Source: an uncultured Bacteroidia bacterium
GTDB taxonomy: Bacteria; Bacteroidota; Bacteroidia; Bacteroidales; UBA932
Length of the DNA stretch: 64,000 bases
Reading direction: 5' to 3'
Assembly (NCBI GenBank): GCA_902773925.1
Contig: CACYGI010000001.1
Location: forward strand, 372,001-436,000
Shown here: piece after piece, positions 59,211-64,000 of the stretch
Layout: every line of letters starts with the position of its first letter
Numbering within the stretch: the first letter of the stretch is position 1
The notes under the pieces: generated by a model
What the model saw: the letters and a program-made list of their open reading frames with translations, nothing else
The model's database searches: none
Told to the model about the DNA's origin: nothing
Translations under genes and position numbers: made by a program

Positions 59211-61829
59211 CTAGCGTGTAGCGAGTTCGATCAATTTGAGTCGGGCTTCGCCGAGTCCTGCAATATTCTTGCCGCCTGCGGTAGCGAGCGACTTCTGTCC
59301 GCCGCCGCCACCCTGGATCAGCTTCGCAGCTTCGCGGATATCGGCACCTGCGTCAGCTCCGGCGGCCACCAGATCATCGGTGTACATCAGCGTCAGGCTG
59401 ACCTTGCCGTCAGGCGTCGCGATTGCCGCCACGAATGCCGCGGAAGACATCTCTGCGTGCAGCATATTTGCAATATTGCGAATCTCGTCCGGATTGAGGC
59501 CGCTGTCCTCGGGCAGTACCATAAGGCTACGGCCTCCGGCTGCAGTGGCATTCTTGATGAGACTGTTTTTCATCTCGACGCTGCGTGCGCGGGAAGCCTC
59601 TTCCAGCTTCTCCTTCATCGCAGCGTTCTCCTGGAGCAGCTTGCCTACGGCAGCAAGGGCGTCGGGAGCGTTGCCCAGCAGACCGCGGACCTGAGTCAGG
59701 GTATCGGCGGTCTCTTCCGCCCAGCGGCAGGCAGCAGTGCCGGTGATGGCCTCGATACGGCGGATGCCGGCGGCTACGGCGCTTTCGGATACTATATGGA
59801 AATAACCGATCGAGCCGGTCGAGGGTGCGTGCGTACCGCCGCAGAGCTCTACCGAATCCCCGAAACGGATGACGCGGACGCTCTCGCCGTATTTTTCGCC
59901 GAAGAGGGCCATCGCGCCCATTGCACGGGCCTCGTCGATAGCCACGTTGCGACGCTCGTCAAGATGAGCATCGGCTCGGATCAGCTCGTTGACGCGGCGC
60001 TCTACGCGGCGCAACGTTTCGGCATCGATTTTCTCGTAATGCGAGAAGTCGAAACGGAAGTAGTCGGGGCAGACGAACGAACCTTTCTGCTCGATATGCG
60101 TGCCGATTGTTTCGCGCAGCGCAAAATGCAGCAGGTGCGTCGCGGAGTGGTTGCGGGCGATGGCGTTGCGGCGTTCGGTATCCACCTGTGCGGTAAATGA
60201 CTCCTGCGCCACGTCGGGCAGGCTCTCTGCGATATGGATCGAAAGTCCGTTTTCCTTGATGGTGTTGAGGATGCGGACGCTGCGGCCTTCGCCGTCGGTC
60301 AGCGTGCCGGTATCGCCCACCTGTCCGCCGCTCTCGGCATAGAACGGGGTGCGGTCGAAGACCAATTGGAGCATCTCCTTGTTCTTGGCCTTGACGGTGC
60401 GGTATTTCATCAGGCGGACCGTATCGCAGGTCACGTCATAGCCCGTGAACTCGCAGGCCGTGAAGGGATGCAGCTCCACCCAGTCGCCTTCTTCGATGGC
60501 AGTGGCGTTGCGGGCGCGCTCTTTCTGCTTTGCCAGCTCGGCTGCAAATTCGTCCATCTCGATGGTGAAGCCCTTCTCCTGGGCGATCAGGTTGCTCAGG
60601 TCGATGGGGAAGCCGTATGTATCATAGAGGATAAATGCATCCTTGCCGGAAATGACCTTGCCCTTGCTCCGGGCCATAATGTCCTCGATGAGCTTGATGC
60701 CCTTGTCGAGAGTGCGCAGGAAAGCTTCTTCCTCTTCGCGGATGACCTTTTCGATAAGAGGCTGCTGCGCCTTTATCTCGGGGAACGCATCGCCCATATC
60801 GGAGACCAGTTGCGGCACGAGGCGGCAGAGGAACGGGCTCTTCAGGTCGAGGAACGTATAACCGTAGCGGACTGCGCGGCGCAGGATGCGGCGGATGACA
60901 TATCCGGCCTTGACGTTTGCGGGGAGCTGTCCGTCCGCGATGGAGAAGCTGATGGCGCGGATGTGATCCGCGATGACTCGCATCGCAACGCCGATCTGGC
61001 CGTCAGGCACGTAGGCCTTGCCGCTCAGCTGCGCGATGGCGTCGATCATATGCGTGAATACATCCGTATCGTAGTTGCTCTTCTTGCCCTGGATGGCCAT
61101 ACAGAGGCGCTCGAATCCCATTCCGGTATCCACGTGCTGCTTGGGAAGGCGCTCCAGCGTGCCGTCGGCCTTGCGGTTGAACTGCATGAAGACCAGGTTC
61201 CATATCTCGATGACCAGATAATGGCCCTTGTTGACCAGTTCGCGTCCGGGGACCTGCGCTACCTCGGCCTCATCGCGGAGGTCGATGTGAATCTCGCTGC
61301 AGGGTCCGCAGGGGCCGGTATCGCCCATCTCCCAGAAGTTGTCCTTCTTGTTGCCCTTGAGGATGTGGTCCTCCGGCAGGAACTGCTTCCAGTAGCCGTA
61401 TGCCTCGCTGTCCATCGGCACGCCGTCCGGCTCGTATCCTTCGAATACCGTGGCGTAGAGGCGGCTCTTGTCCAGATGGCAGACTTCGGTCAGGAACTCC
61501 CAGGCCCAGCTGATGGCTTCCTTCTTGAAATAGTCGCCGAAGCTCCAGTTGCCGAGCATCTCGAACATGGTGTGGTGGTAGGTGTCGTGGCCTACTTCTT
61601 CCAGGTCGTTATGCTTGCCGCTGACGCGAAGGCACTTCTGCGTATCGGCCACGCGCGGCCACGAGGCCGGCTTGTTACCGAGGAACCAGTCCTTGAACTG
61701 ATTCATTCCGGCGTTGGTAAACATCAATGTGGGGTCGTTCTTGACGACCACGGGTGCTGAGGGGACGATGGTGTGATCCTTTGAAGCGAAAAAGTCAATA
61801 AATGACTGGCGTATCTCTTTGGCTGTCAT
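59211..61829 (-). CDS. alaS: Alanyl-tRNA synthetase
   Basis: 872 residues from the ATG at 61829 (MTAKEIRQSFIDFF is the usual start; the ORF extends nine codons further). Charges tRNA-Ala. Class II catalytic motifs at the N-terminus (HTIVPSAPVVVKNDPTLMFTNAGMNQF; GNWSFGDYF; GPCGPCSEIHID), the editing domain with HSATHLLHFAL and CGGTHAPSTGSIGYF (zinc-binding), and the C-terminal DHHA1-like domain with GGGGGQKSLATAGG. Complete. lptF/G-fmt follows three bases after its stop, and thiamine pyrophosphokinase after that. Confidence 0.98.
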   Translation of the reverse strand: MTAKEIRQSFIDFFASKDHTIVPSAPVVVKNDPTLMFTNAGMNQFKDWFLGNKPASWPRVADTQKCLRVSGKHNDLEEVGHDTYHHTMFEMLGNWSFGDYFKKEAISWAWEFLTEVCHLDKSRLYATVFEGYEPDGVPMDSEAYGYWKQFLPEDHILKGNKKDNFWEMGDTGPCGPCSEIHIDLRDEAEVAQVPGRELVNKGHYLVIEIWNLVFMQFNRKADGTLERLPKQHVDTGMGFERLCMAIQGKKSNYDTDVFTHMIDAIAQLSGKAYVPDGQIGVAMRVIADHIRAISFSIADGQLPANVKAGYVIRRILRRAVRYGYTFLDLKSPFLCRLVPQLVSDMGDAFPEIKAQQPLIEKVIREEEEAFLRTLDKGIKLIEDIMARSKGKVISGKDAFILYDTYGFPIDLSNLIAQEKGFTIEMDEFAAELAKQKERARNATAIEEGDWVELHPFTACEFTGYDVTCDTVRLMKYRTVKAKNKEMLQLVFDRTPFYAESGGQVGDTGTLTDGEGRSVRILNTIKENGLSIHIAESLPDVAQESFTAQVDTERRNAIARNHSATHLLHFALRETIGTHIEQKGSFVCPDYFRFDFSHYEKIDAETLRRVERRVNELIRADAHLDERRNVAIDEARAMGAMALFGEKYGESVRVIRFGDSVELCGGTHAPSTGSIGYFHIVSESAVAAGIRRIEAITGTAACRWAEETADTLTQVRGLLGNAPDALAAVGKLLQENAAMKEKLEEASRARSVEMKNSLIKNATAAGGRSLMVLPEDSGLNPDEIRNIANMLHAEMSSAAFVAAIATPDGKVSLTLMYTDDLVAAGADAGADIREAAKLIQGGGGGQKSLATAGGKNIAGLGEARLKLIELATR

Positions 61830-61853
61830 AAGCGCGTTTTTCGGATTGTGGCA

Positions 61854-61861
61854 CAAAATTA
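61854..61861 (-). promoter_or_regulatory. Candidate -7 box for the alaS operon
   Basis: Minus strand TAATTTTG, 24 bases before the alaS ATG, facing away from the -7 box of the M23 gene at 61883. Confidence 0.5.
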
Positions 61862-61882
61862 GTTTTTTTCTCGGGATTTGAG

Positions 61883-61890
61883 TAAATTTG
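61883..61890 (+). promoter_or_regulatory. Candidate -7 box for the M23 peptidase pair
   Basis: TAAATTTG, 31 bases before the ATG at 61922. Confidence 0.5.
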
Positions 61891-61921
61891 TAGGATTAAA
61901 TACGCCTTATAGTCAGCAGTA

Positions 61922-62833
61922 ATGTTGCGCCGCAAGCTCTATATTTTCAACGACGAAACCAGTACGTTCGAGGTCTTCCGCACTTCGTTGGCGGTGCGCC
62001 TCCGCCGCGTGGCAGGTATAGTCGCTGCCGCCGCTGTCTGTATGTTCCTCTACAGTTTCGTCGTGATGCGCGTGATGGGGTACCATCCGCCCAAGACGGT
62101 GCTGCTGCAGGCCCGCAACCAGGAGCTTCGCGCACGCGAGGAGCTGCTTTGCCAGCGGATGGAGGGGATCAACCGCGACCTTCTGGACATAAGCGTGCGT
62201 GACAATACGGTCTATCGTCCCATTTTCGGGATGCAGGAGATAGCTTATGACCGTACCGGCGGCACTCCCGCGGAGATGGCGGAACTGCTGACGCGACGCG
62301 CCCTGGTACAGGCCAAGTCATTTGACGAAGTCGGCCTGCTGGCCCGCAGGGCGGGGGAGATGGCTGCCTGCGTGCCAAACATCAACCCGGTCAACCTGGC
62401 CTCTCCGCAGGTCAATATCTCAAGTCCGTTCGGTATCCGTTTCCATCCCGTATTCCAGCAGAACATCCTTCATACAGGCATCGACCTCAGGGGCCCCGTG
62501 GGCGAGCCGGTATATGCTACGGGCGACGGAGTGGTGGAGTCTGCCACGATCAATTTCCACGGTTATGGCAATTGCGTCGTGATCGATCACGGTTTCGGAT
62601 ACAAGACGCGCTATGCGCATCTGAGAGCTATGTTCGTGGCTCCGGGGCAGAAGGTCCGCCGGGGCGATGAGATTGCCACCATCGGCAACAGCGGCCGCAC
62701 GACCGGGCCGCACCTGCATTACGAGGTGATCTATATGGGGAGTTACGTCAATCCCTGGAAATATCTTGACAGCGGCCTCTCGTCCGAGGAGTACCTCGCG
62801 ATGGTCCGGCCGAGGGAGGAGCTGCGCCGATGA
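61922..62833 (+). CDS. M23-family metallopeptidase with N-terminal membrane anchor, first copy
   Basis: 303 residues. Short cytoplasmic start, one membrane segment (VAGIVAAAAVCMFLYSFVVM), a coiled-coil-like stretch with LLQARNQELRAREELLCQRMEG, and a C-terminal LytM-type domain (about 155-285). Metal-site motifs: HTGIDLRGPVGEPVYATGDG (H and D ligands) and HLRAMFVAPGQKV with TGPHLHYEV (HxH). These cleave peptidoglycan crosslinks or, if scaffolded, activate amidases. The metal ligands look complete (HxxxD and HxH). Overlaps the next gene by four bases. Confidence 0.9.
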   Translation: MLRRKLYIFNDETSTFEVFRTSLAVRLRRVAGIVAAAAVCMFLYSFVVMRVMGYHPPKTVLLQARNQELRAREELLCQRMEGINRDLLDISVRDNTVYRPIFGMQEIAYDRTGGTPAEMAELLTRRALVQAKSFDEVGLLARRAGEMAACVPNINPVNLASPQVNISSPFGIRFHPVFQQNILHTGIDLRGPVGEPVYATGDGVVESATINFHGYGNCVVIDHGFGYKTRYAHLRAMFVAPGQKVRRGDEIATIGNSGRTTGPHLHYEVIYMGSYVNPWKYLDSGLSSEEYLAMVRPREELRR

Positions 62834-63795
62834 GACAGAAGTTTGTTTTCAACAAGAAGGAGAATCGCTTCGACCTCTTCCGCCTGTCGGTCGGCAGGGC
62901 GATATGGAATGTATTCAAATTCGTGTTCCTGAGCCTGATGCTGGCCATTATCGGGTACGCTTTCTATGCTCTTGTCTTCGATACTACCGAGGAGAAGGAG
63001 CTTCGCCGCCAGAATCGCAGTATGGAGGAGGCCCAGGTCCTGCTGGAGGCCAGGATCGAGCTGCTGGAGCAGGTGGTGTCCGATCTGCAGGAGCGTGACC
63101 GGGAGCTCTACGGAGAGCTTTTCCAGACGGTCCCTCCGGCATACCGCCTTGCAGCCGGGGATACCAATCGTCTTGTCCTTTCGGCTATCGACCATATGTC
63201 TTATGCCGATCTGGTATGGAATGCATACGCCCGGGTGTCGCGGATGGAGACCCATTCGCATCGCATCGATATGATGTTTGACTCTATCAATACCGTCATA
63301 ACGGCGCCGGGGGCCCGTCCGACAGGGATTCCCTCGATCGTGCCGATGAAGGGTTTCACAATTACACAGACCGGCGCTTCGGTAGGCAACAAGATCAATC
63401 CTTTCTACAAGATATTGCGCCGCCACGACGGCATTGACCTTGCCGCCACCGAGGGTACTCCGGTGATGGCGGCCGCCGACGGTACCGTGACAGACGTTCA
63501 GAGGGGGCACCGCACTTTCGGCAACAGGATCACCATAACCCATCCGGGCGGTATCCAGACCACGTATTCGCATCTTTCGGATGTAAAGGTCGCGCGCGGT
63601 CAGCAGGTCCGCCAGGGCGCAGTCATCGGTGAGGTCGGCTCTACCGGACGCGCATTTGCGTCGCACCTGCATTTTGAGGTCCTGAGCGAAGGCCAGCCCG
63701 TCGAACCGGTGCATTATTTCTTCGCAGACCTTGACCGCCATTCATATCGTGATATGCTTCTGGCCGCGATGACCAACGGCCAGTCACTGGATTAG
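62830..63795 (+). CDS. M23-family metallopeptidase with N-terminal membrane anchor, second copy
   Basis: 321 residues, an ATGA overlap with the first copy. Same layout: basic start, membrane segment (FVFLSLMLAIIGYAFYALVF), coiled coil with NRSMEEAQVLLEARIELLEQVVSDLQERDREL, and a C-terminal LytM domain. Metal-site motifs HDGIDLAATEGTPVMAAADG and SHLHFEV (HxH). This protein resembles the other strongly in layout but differs in sequence (for example its central VSRMETHSHRIDMMFDSINT). The pair is likely to work together in wall remodelling. Confidence 0.9.
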   Translation: MRQKFVFNKKENRFDLFRLSVGRAIWNVFKFVFLSLMLAIIGYAFYALVFDTTEEKELRRQNRSMEEAQVLLEARIELLEQVVSDLQERDRELYGELFQTVPPAYRLAAGDTNRLVLSAIDHMSYADLVWNAYARVSRMETHSHRIDMMFDSINTVITAPGARPTGIPSIVPMKGFTITQTGASVGNKINPFYKILRRHDGIDLAATEGTPVMAAADGTVTDVQRGHRTFGNRITITHPGGIQTTYSHLSDVKVARGQQVRQGAVIGEVGSTGRAFASHLHFEVLSEGQPVEPVHYFFADLDRHSYRDMLLAAMTNGQSLD

Positions 63796-63814
63796 ACAAA
63801 ACTTTTTTACAATA

Positions 63815-64000
63815 ATGGAACTCGATCCCGGAAAACTCTACTATTCGATCGGCGAAGTAGCCGAACTGCTTGGCGAAAATGTATCGCTGATCCGTTTCTG
63901 GTCCGACAATTTCCCCAAGCACGTAAAGCCGCGCCGCACCGCCAACAAGCGCAACCGCATCTACACGGCAGATGATGTCCGCGCCCTGCAGACCATTCAT
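63815..64000 (+). CDS. MerR-family transcriptional regulator, N-terminal part (3' end outside window)
   Basis: 62 residues from the ATG at 63815, open at the window edge. YYSIGEVAELLGENVSLIRFWSDNFP is the MerR-type winged helix-turn-helix start, followed by RNRIYTADDVRALQTIH, where the typical wing-and-helix end lies. Bacteroidetes commonly have a MerR-type regulator of this form (YSIGEVAEML) of unknown target. The effector-binding domain lies beyond the window. It is the third gene after the M23 pair, 19 bases past the second one. Confidence 0.88.
   Translation, partial: MELDPGKLYYSIGEVAELLGENVSLIRFWSDNFPKHVKPRRTANKRNRIYTADDVRALQTIH

Noticed and set aside
60234..61760. A 508-residue plus-strand frame over alaS
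   Set aside because: Antisense of alaS, with no motifs.
1..64000. tRNA, rRNA, CRISPR arrays, insertion sequences, prophage
   Set aside because: Read by eye on both strands: no direct-repeat arrays, no transposase or integrase-like proteins, no intergenic gap shows a tRNA-like shape. A covariance-model search was not possible.

Overview
This 64 kb window is chromosomal DNA from a member of the Bacteroidales with a fairly high G+C content. Evidence from the sequence: many intergenic gaps carry a TAnnTTTG -7 box, in three cases with a TTTG -33 box 19-21 bases upstream, which is the Bacteroidetes primary-sigma promoter. The protein content agrees: fimbrillin-like and DUF285 (BspA-type) lipoproteins, a GSCFA protein, two LptF/LptG permeases, an epimerase-type threonine dehydrogenase and a single-chain glycine decarboxylase. 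Most genes are housekeeping and gaps are short; no gene-free stretch exceeds about 150 bases. I see no tRNA, rRNA, CRISPR array, insertion sequence, prophage or origin. The genus cannot be fixed from this sequence alone.

Layout. 1-4.7 kb: end of a conserved hypothetical gene, hemW, pyrH, frr, miaA (reverse), smpB and a small secreted barrel-like protein. 4.7-9.1 kb (reverse): an rRNA-methyltransferase-like gene, lgt and two tandem secreted glutamine-amidotransferase-fold (BPL_N-like) proteins. 9.1-13.3 kb: pgk and gcvP. 13.3-18.9 kb (reverse): the elongasome operon mreB-mreC-mreD-mrdA-rodA. 19-28.2 kb: ispD, an Lrp/AsnC regulator, topA, a class A PBP with ddl and prmC, and a dicarboxylate symporter. 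28.3-32.9 kb: an electron-bifurcating-type NAD-linked [FeFe]-hydrogenase operon (HndB-like, HydB, HydA, HydC). 32.9-38.1 kb: two surface lipoproteins, one being a fimbrillin-like/BPL_N fusion, and a secreted barrel-like protein. 38.1-43.3 kb: a putative redox or H2-sensing operon (DRTGG, HATPase, sensory-type hydrogenase homolog, DRTGG, PHP, HATPase) running into radA. 43.3-50.7 kb: a secreted C26 peptidase, a nucleotidyltransferase, a flippase-like membrane protein, a PfkB kinase, tgt, an LptF/LptG permease and an MFS nucleoside-type transporter. 50.8-54.2 kb (reverse): dsbD and an ECF-sigma operon. 54.3-61.8 kb (reverse): GSCFA, tdh, thiamine pyrophosphokinase, an LptF/LptG-Fmt fusion ORF and alaS. 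61.9-64 kb: two M23 peptidases and the start of a MerR-type regulator.

How it fits together. Many genes serve the cell envelope (mreBCD, PBP2, RodA, PBP1A, Ddl, IspD, Lgt, two LptF/G, two M23 peptidases). The hydrogenase suits a fermentative anaerobe that re-oxidises NADH and ferredoxin as H2. The nearby sensor-like operon carries a hydrogenase homolog that keeps the presumed H-cluster cysteines but lacks the proton-relay cysteine, next to ATPase, DRTGG and PHP proteins, which suggests it reads H2 or redox state. The most unusual items are this sensor operon, the Cys-free HndB-like subunit, interlocked divergent promoters between hydrogenase and symporter, the LptF/G-Fmt fusion ORF, and the three secreted BPL_N-like paralogs.
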